64,000 bases of DNA from Thiothrix eikelboomii (GTDB taxonomy: Bacteria > Pseudomonadota > Gammaproteobacteria > Thiotrichales > Thiotrichaceae): assembly GCF_900167255.1 (NCBI RefSeq), contig NZ_FUYB01000010.1:1-64000 (forward strand), read 5' to 3'. The translations under genes were made by a program, and so were the position numbers. Numbering within the stretch: the stretch's first letter is position 1; each line of letters opens with the position of its first letter. Under the pieces are notes generated by a model. The model was not told the origin of the DNA. It saw nothing but the letters and a program-made list of their open reading frames with translations, and made no database searches. Positions 1 to 10,972 of this stretch are shown here, piece by piece.

Positions 1-467
1 TCGCCTTTAGAACCTTGTGCACCAGTATTACCTGTGTCGCCTTTAGCACCTTGAGCACCATTAGTTCCGTTAGTCCCTGCATTACCTTGTGAACCCTGTG
101 CACCTTGAGCACCATTAGTTCCGTTAGTCCCTGCATTACCTTGCGAGCCTTGTGAACCTGTATTACCTGTAGAGCCTTGAGCACCCTGAGAGCCTTGTGC
201 GCCTTGAGAGCCATGATTATGGCCACCACCGCCACAAGTATTGCAACCACCGTGGTTAGAACCGCCTTGGCCTTGAACACTTTGCAGTAACTGCATGATC
301 AATGTGATCATTAAGGACAGCATTTGGAACTGAGAAGTGCCACCACCGGACAATAAAGAAGCAAAATCAAGAGCGCCGCCACCCGTATAGTTAGTGGTTG
401 CGGTAGTACCAGTCGAACCCTGAGTACTAGTAGTATTACTTGTATTATTATTCACAGAAAGTGTCAT
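1..467 (-). CDS. Collagen-like Gly-X-Y repeat protein (5' part only)
   Basis: The gene runs off the left edge, so only about 155 N-terminal residues are visible. ATG at 467 is preceded by AGGAGA at a good distance. The first 35 residues are Thr/Asn/Ser-rich. A hydrophobic stretch with repeated Met/Leu follows, then a Gly/His/Cys patch (CNTCGGGGHNHG), then uninterrupted Gly-X-Y triplets such as GAQGSQGNAGTNGTNG up to the edge. No classical signal peptide is seen. The triplets use Gln, Ala, Thr, Asn, Ser and Lys-Gly-Asp and have no obvious Pro, as is common in bacterial collagen-like proteins. An 18-residue (54-bp) block is repeated in the DNA at about 51-89 and 105-143. A surface or filament role is inference. 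The family call is solid, the function is unknown. Confidence 0.85.
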   Translation of the reverse strand, partial: MTLSVNNNTSNTTSTQGSTGTTATTNYTGGGALDFASLLSGGGTSQFQMLSLMITLIMQLLQSVQGQGGSNHGGCNTCGGGGHNHGSQGAQGSQGAQGSTGNTGSQGSQGNAGTNGTNGAQGAQGSQGNAGTNGTNGAQGAKGDTGNTGAQGSKG

Positions 468-630
468 TATTTGATTCTCCTAAACACTCATTTAACATGG
501 CAAAGCTTTTTTTAAACTCGTCTATATAGCTCTGCGTTTTTGATCTAGTCACGCTATGCAGCAATCCATGTGAAGCATTTAACCGAGCACTTCGTCCTTG
601 TTTGGTCTTGTTGATCGCTGTCAGAAGCAT
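448..630 (-). CDS. Possible small upstream ORF overlapping the collagen-like gene
   Basis: This 60-residue open frame starts with ATG at 630 and ends 20 bases inside the collagen-like gene. The ribosome binding site of the collagen-like gene lies in its last codons, so translational coupling is possible. The product is basic at the N-terminus, has no recognised domain, and has no clear ribosome binding site of its own. The start codon sits inside a hairpin. It may be a chance frame. I list it because nothing else occupies the space between rnhB and the collagen-like gene. Confidence 0.2.
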   Translation of the reverse strand: MLLTAINKTKQGRSARLNASHGLLHSVTRSKTQSYIDEFKKSFAMLNECLGESNNDTFCE

Positions 631-652
631 TTGTAGCGGACAGTGCTACAAA
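630..652. repeat. Perfect 8-bp hairpin downstream of rnhB
   Basis: TTTGTAGC and GCTACAAA are separated by a 7-base loop. It lies between rnhB and the collagen-like gene. There is no T-run on either side, so it is not a classical intrinsic terminator, although it may protect or end the long upstream transcript. Confidence 0.35.
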
Positions 653-711
653 CATCCAAAGCTAATAGGACAAGCGGGGAAGAATCAAAAATAAATGGTT
701 GACAAGCAGAA

Positions 712-1287
712 TTAGTTTTGGAAGAGAATTTTAATGGGTTTGAAAGAGCGGCGATGAATGGGTAGAACACCATATTGACGAATGGCATTTAAATGCAAGG
801 GGGTCGGATAACCCTTGTGTTGGGCGAAACCATAAGCAGGATATAATTGATCTAAGCGTACTAATTCAGCATCGCGGCTTACTTTGGCTAAAATAGAAGC
901 GGCACTGATCGCGGGAATAAGGGCATCCCCACCGATAATCGCTTGCATAGCATAGTTGATGTTAGGACAACGATTACCGTCAATCAGAACTTGATCAGGT
1001 TGAATAGCTAAGCCTTCCAGTGCACGTTGCATCGCTAAAAAGGTGGCTTGCAGAATATTGAGCCGATCAATTTCCTCGACTTCAGCACGACCTAAACTCC
1101 AAGCCAAGGCTTTTAAGCGAATTTCAGCGGCTAAAGCTTCGCGCTTTTTAGCCGACAGTTTTTTGGAATCGGCTAAACCTTCAATCGGTTGAGCCGGATC
1201 AAGAATGACAGCAGCAGCAACCACTGCACCGGCTAAAGGGCCACGTCCTACTTCATCGACACCTGCAATTAACTGCAATGAACTCAT
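712..1287 (-). CDS. rnhB: Ribonuclease HII
   Basis: This 191-residue enzyme cleaves the RNA strand of RNA-DNA hybrids and removes single ribonucleotides from DNA. The N-terminus carries [13 protein letters not shown] with the catalytic Asp-Glu pair at residues 11-12, followed by ADSKKLS. LIDGN and [12 protein letters not shown] segments hold the other metal-binding acidic residues. Length matches the family. Its start overlaps the end of lpxB by four bases, so it is the last gene of the conserved envelope block, as in many gammaproteobacteria. The dnaE gene that often follows is absent here. Confidence 0.96.
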   Translation of the reverse strand: MSSLQLIAGVDEVGRGPLAGAVVAAAVILDPAQPIEGLADSKKLSAKKREALAAEIRLKALAWSLGRAEVEEIDRLNILQATFLAMQRALEGLAIQPDQVLIDGNRCPNINYAMQAIIGGDALIPAISAASILAKVSRDAELVRLDQLYPAYGFAQHKGYPTPLHLNAIRQYGVLPIHRRSFKPIKILFQN

Positions 1288-2426
1288 GTGAATCGTTCCA
1301 AGATGGCTTTAGCCGCATGATTACTGGCATCACCACGTAATTGCAGCTGCAACGCTTTAAAACGCTCGAGTAAATAAGCTTTGCGCTCAGGGGCTATGTG
1401 CATCAAACTTTCAAGCGCTGCGGCTAATTCAGGTGGATTCGCTCGATCTTGGAGCAATTCAGGGACTAGTTCTTCACCCGCTAAATTATTTGGCAGGGTG
1501 ACATAGTTAACCTTTGCCAGTTTAAAGGTATGAATCAGCCACCAAGTAATGGGCGATACTCGATAAGCAGCGACCATTAAACGCCCTGAAAGCATCCCCT
1601 CTAATACCGCAGTACCCGAAGCCATTAAAAGATAGTCAGCAGCTTGCATAACTACACGTGACTGCCCCTCTACATAAGTCACGGGTAGCTCAGGAGCGAC
1701 TTGCTGTTGAATCGTTTGCAACCGCGCTTTTAAATCAGCCCGTACCGTTGGAAGAACCAGTTGTAAATCAGGATATTTCAGCTTTAAGATTTGCGCGGTT
1801 TGTATAAATACCGCCCCCAATGCTTGGATTTCCTTGGTTCGACTGCCGGGTAGAATCCCTAACACTGGTTGATCCCGTGCTAAACCCAGTCGCTGGCGCG
1901 CTGTACTGGCTTTAGCCGCAAAAGACAATTCGTCTGCTAAAGGATGTCCGACAAATTGGGCGGGGACTTGATGTTTTTTATAAAAATCCACTTCAAAGGG
2001 GAATAAGGTCAACATCAAGTCAATCTTGCCTTGAATTTTTTTAACGCGCCCTTCACGCCAAGCCCAAATGGAGGGGCTAACATAATGAACGGTAGGAATA
2101 CCCTCTGCATGTAAACTAGCCGCTAAGGGTAAATTAAAATCCGGTGCATCCACCCCAATAAACAAATCGGGGGGTGTCTCAAGCCAACGCTGTTTTAATT
2201 GCCGTCGGATTGACAATAAAGCCGGTAAATCCTTCAAAACCTCGACCAAGCCCATCACGGAAAGCTTGTCTAGCGGAAATAAACTCGTACAACCAGCGGC
2301 TTGCATTTCAGGGCCCGCAATCCCCTCAAACACTAAATCAGGCTGCATTTGCTTTAAGGCGAGGATTAAACGAGCGGCGAGTAAATCACCTGAAGCTTCA
2401 CCTGCAATAATCGCAATACGTTGCAT
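1284..2426 (-). CDS. lpxB: Lipid-A-disaccharide synthase
   Basis: LpxB (380 residues) condenses UDP-2,3-diacylglucosamine with lipid X to give the lipid A disaccharide on the inner face of the inner membrane (GT19 family). The N-terminus [15 protein letters not shown] is the family signature. [10 protein letters not shown] and the [15 protein letters not shown] stretch are also typical. It lies three bases after lpxA and overlaps rnhB by four bases, so it is co-transcribed with lpxA-fabZ-lpxD. Nothing unusual was seen. Confidence 0.97.
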   Translation of the reverse strand: MQRIAIIAGEASGDLLAARLILALKQMQPDLVFEGIAGPEMQAAGCTSLFPLDKLSVMGLVEVLKDLPALLSIRRQLKQRWLETPPDLFIGVDAPDFNLPLAASLHAEGIPTVHYVSPSIWAWREGRVKKIQGKIDLMLTLFPFEVDFYKKHQVPAQFVGHPLADELSFAAKASTARQRLGLARDQPVLGILPGSRTKEIQALGAVFIQTAQILKLKYPDLQLVLPTVRADLKARLQTIQQQVAPELPVTYVEGQSRVVMQAADYLLMASGTAVLEGMLSGRLMVAAYRVSPITWWLIHTFKLAKVNYVTLPNNLAGEELVPELLQDRANPPELAAALESLMHIAPERKAYLLERFKALQLQLRGDASNHAAKAILERFT

Positions 2427-2429
2427 AAC

Positions 2430-3200
2430 TTAGCGAATCACACCGCGTTGACTGGCTTGAACAAATTCAATCAAACACTGAATATCGGCAAATTCACCAT
2501 ATTCAGCCTCTAATTGCAGGAGTGCCTCTTTCAACGTAATTTGTTGACGATAGAGCAAACGATAGCTGTCTTTAATCCGCTGAATTGCTTCAGGTGAGAA
2601 ACCATTGCGCTTTAAACCTTCAGCATTAATTCCACGCGGTACTGCAGGTGCACCATTGGCCATCGTATACGGTGGCACATCTTTACCAATCGCACTGCCC
2701 ATTCCGGTAAAGGCATATTCGCCAATCGTACAAAACTGATGCACCAAGGTAAAACCACCCAGAATCGCATAATCACGCACTTCGACATGGCCTGCCAAGG
2801 TGGCACTATTTGCAAACACGGTATGATTTCCGACGATACAATCATGGGCGATATGCACATAAGCCATAATCCAGTTATCGTGACCAATCACGGTTTTGCC
2901 TTGATCTTGCACCGTGCCACGGTTCAAGGTACAGCCTTCGCGCAGCACATTGCGGTCACCAATAATCAGCTCAGTCGGCTCACCTTGGTATTTTTTATCT
3001 TGTGGCATCGCCCCTACTGAGGCGAATTGAAAAATATGATTATCCTCACCAATGCGCGTAGGGCCGTCAATCACCACATGAGAAGCCACACGAGTACCAC
3101 GACCAATCGTCACTTGCTCACCAATCAGGCTATAAGCCCCGATTTCAACCTCGTCCGCCAGTTGAGCCGTAGGATGAATAATAGCCGTGGGGTGAATCAA
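2430..3200 (-). CDS. lpxA: UDP-N-acetylglucosamine O-acyltransferase
   Basis: LpxA (256 residues) performs the first step of lipid A synthesis, moving a 3-hydroxyacyl chain from acyl carrier protein to UDP-GlcNAc. The N-terminal two thirds are left-handed beta-helix hexapeptide repeats, starting [33 protein letters not shown] holds the His expected to be the catalytic base. The C-terminal part is the helical acyl carrier protein-binding domain. The start codon overlaps the fabZ stop by four bases. Confidence 0.97.
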   Translation of the reverse strand: MIHPTAIIHPTAQLADEVEIGAYSLIGEQVTIGRGTRVASHVVIDGPTRIGEDNHIFQFASVGAMPQDKKYQGEPTELIIGDRNVLREGCTLNRGTVQDQGKTVIGHDNWIMAYVHIAHDCIVGNHTVFANSATLAGHVEVRDYAILGGFTLVHQFCTIGEYAFTGMGSAIGKDVPPYTMANGAPAVPRGINAEGLKRNGFSPEAIQRIKDSYRLLYRQQITLKEALLQLEAEYGEFADIQCLIEFVQASQRGVIR

Positions 3201-3646
3201 ATCGCACCTTCTTTAGCCGCACAGATCAATTCGGCTGAGGCGACTAATTCGCCATCGACCGTTGCTTTGGTATTGAATACCCACATAATGCCTTTTTTCT
3301 TAACGATTTCAGCTTCTAATAGCAGCTGATCACCCGGCTCTACTTGGCGTTTAAAGCGAGCCTTATCGACTGCTACGAGCATATACAAGGTATTGGGTTG
3401 TGGCTCAGCACTCATGGTGCGAAAGCCTAATAAGCCGGTGGATTGTGCCATTGCTTCAATAATCAGCACCCCCGGCATAATCGGTTTATTGGGAAAATGA
3501 CCATTAAAAAATGGCTCATTGGCAGTTACATTTTTAATTGCCTTAATATAACGTCCCTCTTCTAACTCAAGGACTCGATCGACCAATAAAAAGGGATAGC
3601 GATGCGGAAGAAAATTTTTGATTTCATTCACAGTCATGACGGACAT
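3197..3646 (-). CDS. fabZ: 3-hydroxyacyl-[acyl-carrier-protein] dehydratase
   Basis: FabZ (149 residues) dehydrates 3-hydroxyacyl-ACP in fatty acid elongation and competes with LpxA and LpxD for the same substrate pool. The hot-dog fold signature is clear: [14 protein letters not shown] near residue 13, then [20 protein letters not shown], which contains the catalytic His and Glu. It lies between lpxD and lpxA, and this placement couples membrane lipid and lipid A supply in many Gram-negative bacteria. Confidence 0.97.
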   Translation of the reverse strand: MSVMTVNEIKNFLPHRYPFLLVDRVLELEEGRYIKAIKNVTANEPFFNGHFPNKPIMPGVLIIEAMAQSTGLLGFRTMSAEPQPNTLYMLVAVDKARFKRQVEPGDQLLLEAEIVKKKGIMWVFNTKATVDGELVASAELICAAKEGAI

Positions 3647-3651
3647 AAAGC

Positions 3652-4692
3652 CTAATCCTTATTCTTTTGTAGCTCAGCTAATTGTTTTTCGAGCTTAGCT
3701 AAGCGTCTTGCCATTTGATCTAACTGCCGGAAACGTACTGCATTTTTACGCCATAAGCTATGCTCTTCAACCGTCACACCCGAAGAATAGACCCCCGGCT
3801 CAGTAATCGAATTGATGACAAAACTAGTCCCCGTGATAATAACTCGATCTGCAATCGTTAAATGCCCAGCAATCGAACACATCCCCGAAATTTGGCAATG
3901 GCTACCAATCCGCGCACTGCCAGCAATCCCCGTACAACCCGCAATCACCGTATGATCACCAATCTGGACATTGTGTGCCAGATGAATATGGTTATCTAAT
4001 TTGACACCGTTGCCAATGCGCGTACTCCCCATTGCAGCACGGTCGATACAGGTATTAGCACCGATTTCTACATCATCACCAATAACCACATTGCCGACTT
4101 GTGGTATTTTATACCACCCTGCTGCTTCAGGCACAAACCCGAAACCGTCAGCACCGATCACAGCACCTGAATGGATCAGCGCACGATCACCTATTTCAGT
4201 ATCGCTGTACAAAACCACCTTTGGGTACAGCAAGGAGTGTGCACCGAGCTTAACTTTAGTCCCTAAAACACAGCCAGCCCCAATGACAGTTTCTGCCCCC
4301 ACGCGCACACCGGCCTCTAAGACGGCATGAGCGCCGATATGCACGCCTTCACCGAGTTCTACATCCTCAGCAATCACTGCACTTGGGTGAATCCCTGCCG
4401 CAGGGCGAACCATCGGATTAAAGAGGGTGACAACACGGGCATACGTCAAATAAGGATTAGTACTAATCAGGGCATCCCCCTGATAGTGGGCGGCTAAATC
4501 AGCCGTCAAAATCAAAGCGCCTGCTTTAGAGGTAGGCAACAGATGAACATATTTGCGATCACGGATATAACTAAGCTCTTGGGCTTGCGCGTGCTCAATT
4601 GAGGCGACTGCGTGAATCAGCTTGTTAGCCTGCCCCTGAATTTGAGTTTGAGTGGCAGCGGCAAGCTCTGCTAACGTCCAAGTTTTGCTCAT
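3652..4692 (-). CDS. lpxD: UDP-3-O-(3-hydroxyacyl)glucosamine N-acyltransferase
   Basis: LpxD (346 residues) adds the N-linked hydroxyacyl chain in lipid A synthesis. It has an N-terminal uridine-binding domain (about residues 1-100), a central hexapeptide beta-helix, and the [16 protein letters not shown] segment that contains the expected catalytic His. A short C-terminal helix ([15 protein letters not shown]) is typical of LpxD trimers. Gaps of two and five bases to skp and fabZ indicate one transcript. Confidence 0.97.
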   Translation of the reverse strand: MSKTWTLAELAAATQTQIQGQANKLIHAVASIEHAQAQELSYIRDRKYVHLLPTSKAGALILTADLAAHYQGDALISTNPYLTYARVVTLFNPMVRPAAGIHPSAVIAEDVELGEGVHIGAHAVLEAGVRVGAETVIGAGCVLGTKVKLGAHSLLYPKVVLYSDTEIGDRALIHSGAVIGADGFGFVPEAAGWYKIPQVGNVVIGDDVEIGANTCIDRAAMGSTRIGNGVKLDNHIHLAHNVQIGDHTVIAGCTGIAGSARIGSHCQISGMCSIAGHLTIADRVIITGTSFVINSITEPGVYSSGVTVEEHSLWRKNAVRFRQLDQMARRLAKLEKQLAELQKNKD

Positions 4693-4694
4693 GC

Positions 4695-5282
4695 TTACTC
4701 TCCGCTGGCGGGTTTCGTCGGATTAGATTCATTAGCGCCATCGGTATCCACCACTGCTTTGGCGCTATCGAACTGCTGCTGTAAATAGGCTAAAACCTTA
4801 TCGGTTAAATTCACACGAGCACTGGCTACGATATAATTGCTTTCTCGAAACACAATATCAATCTGTCCTTCGGCACGGACGGCCTCAACCGCTTGCTCAA
4901 CTTGTTCTTGCACTTTTTCTAAAGCAGCATCTTTGGCAAAGCGAATTTCCTCACGCAAGTCTTCTTGCTTACGACTGTAATCCCGCTCTAGAGTACGCAG
5001 TTCGCGTTCGCGTTGCACTCGTTGTGCCTCTGGCAATACATCCCCTGTGGATTGCAAAGTCTCACGCGCCCGCTGCAACTCAAGCTGCTCTTGAGCGAGT
5101 GCGGTTTCACGGGCTGCAAATAAAGACTCTAACCGCTTACCCTCAGCGGCTGCTTGCGGTGCTTGCTCTAAGACTTTCACTAAATTCACCACAGCAATGC
5201 GATAAGGTGGAATCGGATCTTCCGCCCACCCAGAACTTGTGAATAAACTCAGTAATAAGACCAGCAGCCTTAAATGCAGCAC
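4695..5282 (-). CDS. skp: Periplasmic chaperone Skp (OmpH family)
   Basis: This 195-residue protein has an N-terminal signal peptide ([20 protein letters not shown]). The mature part is an OmpH/Skp domain: a short strand [14 protein letters not shown], a long charged coiled-coil hairpin (about residues 50-140), and a C-terminal strand ([14 protein letters not shown]). Skp trimers hold unfolded outer-membrane proteins on the way to BamA, whose gene lies just upstream. The C-terminus has an extra Asn/Ser/Pro-rich tail. The start at 5282 is GTG, chosen because it gives a full signal peptide. Confidence 0.93.
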   Translation of the reverse strand: MLHLRLLVLLLSLFTSSGWAEDPIPPYRIAVVNLVKVLEQAPQAAAEGKRLESLFAARETALAQEQLELQRARETLQSTGDVLPEAQRVQRERELRTLERDYSRKQEDLREEIRFAKDAALEKVQEQVEQAVEAVRAEGQIDIVFRESNYIVASARVNLTDKVLAYLQQQFDSAKAVVDTDGANESNPTKPASGE

Positions 5283-5316
5283 AGTTAATTATCCTAATCC
5301 TTGGATCAGCACCTCA

Positions 5317-7608
5317 TTAGAAGGAGGCACCAATACTAAACTGTAAACTTTGCTCTTTATCCCCATCCTTTGCATTCAATGGCTTAGCATAGCTCACTTC
5401 AAAAGGACCAATCGGTGATAACCAAACCACCCCTAAACCGGCTGAATAACGTATCTCAGCTGAGTCAAAATTATCGCTAGTATCGAACACATTACCCGCA
5501 TCCACGAAAGCACTCATTTTGACACTTTTCACATCGGATGCTAAGGGCATAGGGAAGAGCACTTCAGCCGTAGTTGTCAATAAAGCATCTCCCCCTTTGG
5601 CATCACCTTTTGAATCTAAAGGCCCTAAACTATTCTGCTCATAACCACGAACCGAACGAATGCCACCGGCGGTGTATTTTTCAAAGAAAGGTAGACCGTC
5701 TAAATCACCCTGCCCTTTGCCCACCGCAACTTTAGCTTTCAGCGAGAAGGTCACATCATCGGTAATCGCTTTATAGAAAGCACCATCATAAGCAAATTTC
5801 GTGTATTGCAAATCACTCCCCGGTAGAGCACTTTGAATCGAGAGGCGATGACGTTGACCTGCATTCGGGAAAATACTGCGATTGCGGGTATCGTGTACAT
5901 AGCTGAGAGTTAACGGCAATTGCTTATATTCTAAACCATGCTTATCGGTAAATTCTTTAATGTGATCGGCAGGAGCAGTACCTAGAATAATCTTGCGTTG
6001 CTCAGCCCCAGCGGTAAAACTAACCGAATCATTTTCACTCAAAGGAAAAGCAAATTTGACATTTGCCCCAAACTTATCCGAGGCATAAGCAGAAATATCC
6101 TCCGCTTCAGCATCGTACTCGTTGTAATAAATACTAAAGCCGCGACTCAAACCCTCAGGGGTATAATAAGGATTATCATAAGAAATCAGAAAATTACGAT
6201 TCGACTCACTGTTATCAATATTAACTTCTAGCTGCTTACCCGTTCCCATAAAATTATCTTGGGTGACCGCTAAATTAACCAGTAAACCTTGTGACTGTGA
6301 ATACCCCGCCCCAATGCGGAATTGATTGGAAGAGCGCTCACTAACAATTACATTCAAATCAACCTGATCCGGTGTACCCGCCACTGGCTCAGTGGTAATC
6401 CGCACCTCTTCAACATAGGGTAAACGCTGTAAACGCACTTTGGAGCGCTCAAGTTGCTCAGCGGCAAACCATGAGCTTTCTAATTGGCGTAACTCACGAC
6501 GATAGACTTCATCTTTAGTGCGATTATTACCGCGAATATTAATCCGGCGGACATAAGTACGTTTACCACTATCCACATTTAAACTGATATTTACAATCTT
6601 GCGCGCTTCATCAATATCCGGTTTCGCACCAATTTTGGAAAAGGCATAGCCCTGCTCACCCAAATAAGTCGATAAGTTTTTACGACTTTCTTCTAAAGCT
6701 TTTTGAGAGAAAACCTCACCCTGACGCAGTTTCATAGAGTCTTGGACTTGCTGCTTAGTTAAGCGCTCGACACCATAGACATCCACCGTGCCAATTTTAT
6801 ATTGATCACCTTCATTGACACTGATGGTGATAAAAACCCCTTGCTTATCGGGAGTGAGTGAAACTTGCGTGGAAACAATTTCAAAATTCAAATAGCCACG
6901 GTCACGATAGAAAGAATTCAAAGCCTCTAAATCGCCGACTAATTTTTCTTTAGCAAACTTATCACGGCTACTGAGCATGGGAATGGATAGAGTACGTGGC
7001 GTACCTAGCTCTAATTGCGATAAGAGTTCTTGCTCGGAAAATGCTTTATTCCCGACAATTTTGACCTGTTTAATCCGTGCAATGCCGCCCTCTTTAACCG
7101 CGATATTCACTTTGGCCCGATTATTTGCGAGTGGCTCAATCGTGGTATCAACCTTGACACCATAATGCCCCATTGTCAGATATTGAGCTTCTAATTCACG
7201 CTGCATTTTCAACAAAGCTGCTTTATCCAGCATATCGCCCTTACCGACATTGGCGGCTTTCAGCGCTTGCAACAGCTGCTCAGTGGGCAGCTTGGAATTG
7301 CCGCTAATATTGATCTCACCAATCGTAGGGCGCTCAACAACCGTCACCACCAAGACATCGCCTTGACGGGCTAGCTGTACATCATCAAATAAGCCCGTGT
7401 CATATAATGCACGAATCGCAGCCGCTGAACGATTATCATCAAAAGCTTGCCCGACCCGGGCGGGCAAATAATTGAGGACAGTTGCCTGTGCCACACGATC
7501 TAGGCCACTGACTTGAATATCTTGCACCACAAAACTAGCAGCCCAAGCTGCCTGGGATGCTGCTAACAAGCTACTGACGATGGTCCAAGAAAGTGTTTGT
7601 TTTTTCAT
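5317..7608 (-). CDS. bamA: Outer membrane protein assembly factor BamA
   Basis: This is the central Omp85 component that inserts beta-barrels into the outer membrane. The 763 residues start with a signal peptide (cleavage after about residue 23, AAWA), followed by five POTRA domains (about residues 25-420) and a 16-strand barrel. The barrel carries the family motif SVRGYEQNSLGP and ends in a C-terminal Phe (FSIGASF), the expected insertion signal. Its first codon overlaps the rseP stop by one base. The partner chaperone skp follows 34 bases downstream. Confidence 0.97.
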   Translation of the reverse strand: MKKQTLSWTIVSSLLAASQAAWAASFVVQDIQVSGLDRVAQATVLNYLPARVGQAFDDNRSAAAIRALYDTGLFDDVQLARQGDVLVVTVVERPTIGEINISGNSKLPTEQLLQALKAANVGKGDMLDKAALLKMQRELEAQYLTMGHYGVKVDTTIEPLANNRAKVNIAVKEGGIARIKQVKIVGNKAFSEQELLSQLELGTPRTLSIPMLSSRDKFAKEKLVGDLEALNSFYRDRGYLNFEIVSTQVSLTPDKQGVFITISVNEGDQYKIGTVDVYGVERLTKQQVQDSMKLRQGEVFSQKALEESRKNLSTYLGEQGYAFSKIGAKPDIDEARKIVNISLNVDSGKRTYVRRINIRGNNRTKDEVYRRELRQLESSWFAAEQLERSKVRLQRLPYVEEVRITTEPVAGTPDQVDLNVIVSERSSNQFRIGAGYSQSQGLLVNLAVTQDNFMGTGKQLEVNIDNSESNRNFLISYDNPYYTPEGLSRGFSIYYNEYDAEAEDISAYASDKFGANVKFAFPLSENDSVSFTAGAEQRKIILGTAPADHIKEFTDKHGLEYKQLPLTLSYVHDTRNRSIFPNAGQRHRLSIQSALPGSDLQYTKFAYDGAFYKAITDDVTFSLKAKVAVGKGQGDLDGLPFFEKYTAGGIRSVRGYEQNSLGPLDSKGDAKGGDALLTTTAEVLFPMPLASDVKSVKMSAFVDAGNVFDTSDNFDSAEIRYSAGLGVVWLSPIGPFEVSYAKPLNAKDGDKEQSLQFSIGASF

Positions 7609-8984
7609 TAGTTCATTAACCGCATAATGTCGTTATACACCGCAAGCACCATGATGCACCCCACCACAGCCATGCCAAATCGCAATCCATATTCCTCAAT
7701 ACGAGGCGATACTGGGCTACCTTTAACAATTTCAATCACATAATACAGCAGATGCCCACCATCCAACATTGGAATCGGCAATAAATTCAAAACACCCAAG
7801 CTAATACTAACGACCGCTAAAAAGCCTAAATAATAAGGCAAACCCGCTGAGGCCGTTTCACCCGAATATTTGGCAATCGTCACCGGACCACTAATATTTT
7901 TCAGGGACACTTCACCCGTCAACATCCGCCCCATTAACTTCAGCGTCACCAACGACATTTGCCAAGTTTTTTCAATACTTTTAGTGACTGAATCCACTAA
8001 ACCAAGGCGCTGGGTAAATTGTAAACTCGATAAAAGCTCAGGCGGTACACGCTCACCAACCCCTGCACCAATCTGCCCAACTGGTTTGCCATCCTTTTCT
8101 TTTAAAGCAGGTGTGACAACCAGCTCACTGACACCAGAAGTTCGTTCCACTTGCAAGGTAATCGGTTGATTGGCATGCTGCTGAATGTATTTAATAAATG
8201 CCTCGGCAGTTTCAGGCTTATGACCATCTGCCGCCAAGACCTTATCTTTAGGCTGCAGACCTGCTTGCTCTGCGGGTGAATTTGGCAAGATCTGCCCCAG
8301 CACTAGATCCAGTTTCGGTGACCAAGGCTCTAAACCAACCTTGGACAACACATCATTTTCTTCTTTAAATAGCGGCGTATTTGTTAAATCCAAAGTCCGC
8401 TCAGCGAGCTTAGCTTGTTGGGTTTCGACTTGGACTGTAATGGTTTTAGTAGATAAATACTCCTCAACTAAAGTCATCGCCGTTTCTTCAAACGTCGTCA
8501 CGGGACGTTCATTGATTTGGGTAATTTTATCGCCGGGTTGGAAACCCGCGACGGCCGCAGGGGTATTGGCTAAAGGCTTAACCAACGGATGCATGGCCGG
8601 ATTACCTGTCACACTAAACACGAGGAAATAAATCAAAATTGCTAAAATAAAATTAGCCACCGGCCCTGCAGCAACCACCGCGATCCGAGTCCATACCGAT
8701 TGGCGATTAAACGCTCGATCAAGCTCTTCGGGTGCAACCTTGCCTTCACGCTCATCGAGCATCTTGACATAGCCCCCCAAAGGCAGGGCAGCAATCACAT
8801 ATTCGGTTTGATCTTTAGGTGAGACATAAGTCCAAAGAGGCTTGCCAAAGCCCACCGAAAATCGTAGGACCTTCACCCCAAGGCGACGGGCAACCCAGAA
8901 ATGGCCAAACTCATGCACGGTCACTAAAATACCAATAGTGAGCAAAAAGGCCGGGAGAATGATCAGCAAGTTTTGTAAGTTCAT
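7608..8984 (-). CDS. rseP: Site-2 membrane metalloprotease RseP
   Basis: RseP (458 residues) cleaves membrane-embedded anti-sigma factors and leftover signal peptides. The zinc motif HEFGH is at residues 24-28 in the first membrane segment, and the third ligand motif [12 protein letters not shown] is near residue 400. Two PDZ domains lie between them (about residues 120-320). The start overlaps the dxr stop by four bases. This arrangement (dxr-rseP-bamA) is standard and ties envelope stress control to barrel assembly. Confidence 0.97.
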   Translation of the reverse strand: MNLQNLLIILPAFLLTIGILVTVHEFGHFWVARRLGVKVLRFSVGFGKPLWTYVSPKDQTEYVIAALPLGGYVKMLDEREGKVAPEELDRAFNRQSVWTRIAVVAAGPVANFILAILIYFLVFSVTGNPAMHPLVKPLANTPAAVAGFQPGDKITQINERPVTTFEETAMTLVEEYLSTKTITVQVETQQAKLAERTLDLTNTPLFKEENDVLSKVGLEPWSPKLDLVLGQILPNSPAEQAGLQPKDKVLAADGHKPETAEAFIKYIQQHANQPITLQVERTSGVSELVVTPALKEKDGKPVGQIGAGVGERVPPELLSSLQFTQRLGLVDSVTKSIEKTWQMSLVTLKLMGRMLTGEVSLKNISGPVTIAKYSGETASAGLPYYLGFLAVVSISLGVLNLLPIPMLDGGHLLYYVIEIVKGSPVSPRIEEYGLRFGMAVVGCIMVLAVYNDIMRLMN

Positions 8985-10159
8985 AGCGCTGTATTATTTT
9001 TTATCCAAGATGATGAAGCGCTACGGCTTACCTGATCCTGAATAATCATATCCTCAAGTTGCACAGGAGTCCCTGCATCCGCTAATTTCATCACATCGCG
9101 GATCAAACGTGGAATATCCATGAAACCGATACGTCGTTCTAAGAAGGCTTGCACGGCAACTTCATTCGCGGCATTCAAAGCAATGGTCGCAAACCCACCT
9201 CGAGCATGCGCCTCATAGGCCAGCTCTAAACAAGGAAAGCGTGCAAGATCTGGTTTTTCGAAATCTAAACGGGCGATAGCAAATAAATCAAGCGGTGCGA
9301 CACCTGACTCTATCCGCTCAGGCCAAGCCAACGCATAGGCAATTGGCGTGCGCATATCAGGATTCCCCAATTGGGCTAGTACTGAACCATCATTATAGGC
9401 CACCATCGAGTGCACGGTACTCTGTGGATGCACGACGACTTCAATCTGCTCGAGGGGGCTGGCAAATAGCCAGCTTGCCTCAATCACCTCTAAACCTTTA
9501 TTCATCAAGGTCGCCGAATCGACCGAAATCTTTTGCCCCATCGACCAATTTGGGTGAGCTATCGCTTGCTCAGGTGTAACGGTATATAAATCAGCTAAGG
9601 GGCGTTGACGAAACGGACCACCTGAAGCGGTTAATAAAATCCGCTCGACCCCCTGTTTCCCCCCTTGCGAGGGTAAGCACTGAAAAATCGCATTATGCTC
9701 ACTATCAATCGGCAATAACTCCGCCTTAGACTCACGGATTGCATCCATGAAGAGCCGCCCAGACATGACTAAAGCTTCTTTATTTGCCAGCAAGACTCGC
9801 TTACCCGCCCGAGCAGCCGCTAAGCTAGGCAACAAGCCAGCTGCCCCCACAATAGCTGCCATCACATAATCGGTATCAGGATGAGCTGCCACTTGTGCTA
9901 AGGCCGCCGGACCCGCGAGTACTTCGGTCTCAACATCAACTGCTTTTAAACGACCCGCTAATTGCTCGGCAGCTTGCTCATTCAGCATAACGGCATAACG
10001 CGGCTTATACGCCAAACACTGTACCAGCATAGCTTCAACATTGTGCTGAGCTGTTAAAGCAAAGACTCGAAACCGATTAGGGTGACGCTGCACGACCGCA
10101 AGAGTACTCGCCCCAATGCTACCGGTAGAACCTAAAATAGTTAGTGCTTTTAAACTCAT
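8981..10159 (-). CDS. dxr: 1-deoxy-D-xylulose 5-phosphate reductoisomerase
   Basis: Dxr (392 residues) makes 2-C-methyl-D-erythritol 4-phosphate with NADPH, the committed step of the MEP isoprenoid pathway. The dinucleotide motif GSTGSIG occupies residues 10-16. The catalytic and metal-binding segments [12 protein letters not shown] and [19 protein letters not shown] are intact. It supplies precursors for UppS, encoded three genes upstream. The C-terminus ([15 protein letters not shown]) is slightly ragged because the frame runs into the rseP start. Confidence 0.97.
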   Translation of the reverse strand: MSLKALTILGSTGSIGASTLAVVQRHPNRFRVFALTAQHNVEAMLVQCLAYKPRYAVMLNEQAAEQLAGRLKAVDVETEVLAGPAALAQVAAHPDTDYVMAAIVGAAGLLPSLAAARAGKRVLLANKEALVMSGRLFMDAIRESKAELLPIDSEHNAIFQCLPSQGGKQGVERILLTASGGPFRQRPLADLYTVTPEQAIAHPNWSMGQKISVDSATLMNKGLEVIEASWLFASPLEQIEVVVHPQSTVHSMVAYNDGSVLAQLGNPDMRTPIAYALAWPERIESGVAPLDLFAIARLDFEKPDLARFPCLELAYEAHARGGFATIALNAANEVAVQAFLERRIGFMDIPRLIRDVMKLADAGTPVQLEDMIIQDQVSRSASSSWIKNNTAL

Positions 10160-10162
10160 GCC

Positions 10163-10972
10163 TTAAAATCTACCGATTACAAAAAGACCTAGGGTTAAAA
10201 TCGGAATCGCTGCTAATAAACTATCTATACGATCTAAAATCCCGCCATGTCCGGGTAATAAATTCCCACTATCCTTCGCACCTGCTTGGCGTTTAATCAG
10301 ACTTTCAAATAAATCGCCGGCAATGGACATCACCACCGCTAGCATTGAAAAACCAATAAAAACCAGTCCGCCACCGAGACTTAAGTCCGTAAACAACGCA
10401 CCGATACAAGACCATAGCAAAGTCACCACCAGCGCCCCCATAGCACCTTCACGAGTTTTGCCGGGGCTTAAACTAGGCGCTAGCTTATGCTTCCCAAAAC
10501 GCTTACCCGAGAAATAAGCCGCTATATCAGCGAAGGCAATTAAGCTAATCAGGTAAAATACATATGCATAATGCAGGGCATGTAAATAAGTGAGTGCATA
10601 CCAAGAGCTAATTAAAACCACTACCCCTAGACTCGGTAATAGCCAAGGTCGCTGCTGATAATCAAGCGTTGTCGGTTGATAGCGATATAATAGAAATAAA
10701 ATAAATCCCCAAGCGATCAAACTGATGCATAGCACTAAGAGCAGCGAGGGTTGGAGGAAAAAAATCAATTCCGCCAGCAGCAGATTAAACCCCACCGCCG
10801 CTAAACGAGTCCGTTGATGCGTAAAACCCGTTAATCCCGCCCACTCCCAACTCCCTAAGCCGACGATAATCAAGAGTGCCAACTGATCGAAAACAGCATT
10901 AGGCAACCAGAAAATCGCTAAGGACACCAAGATAGCAAGAATAAGCCCCGTGATTATGCGTTGTTTAAGCAT
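10163..10972 (-). CDS. cdsA: Phosphatidate cytidylyltransferase
   Basis: CdsA makes CDP-diacylglycerol, the branch point to all phospholipids. I start it at ATG 10972 because AGGAG lies six bases upstream. A longer frame to 11005 lacks such a site. The product is an integral membrane protein with about eight hydrophobic segments. The C-terminal signature (SPGKTREG and HGGILDRIDSLLAA) is intact. The start overlaps the uppS stop, so the two are translationally coupled. Confidence 0.95.
   Translation of the reverse strand: MLKQRIITGLILAILVSLAIFWLPNAVFDQLALLIIVGLGSWEWAGLTGFTHQRTRLAAVGFNLLLAELIFFLQPSLLLVLCISLIAWGFILFLLYRYQPTTLDYQQRPWLLPSLGVVVLISSWYALTYLHALHYAYVFYLISLIAFADIAAYFSGKRFGKHKLAPSLSPGKTREGAMGALVVTLLWSCIGALFTDLSLGGGLVFIGFSMLAVVMSIAGDLFESLIKRQAGAKDSGNLLPGHGGILDRIDSLLAAIPILTLGLFVIGRF

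Noticed and set aside
51..143. 54-base repeats that could suggest a CRISPR array
   Set aside because: They are in frame and encode Gly-X-Y triplets of the collagen-like protein; there are no spacers.
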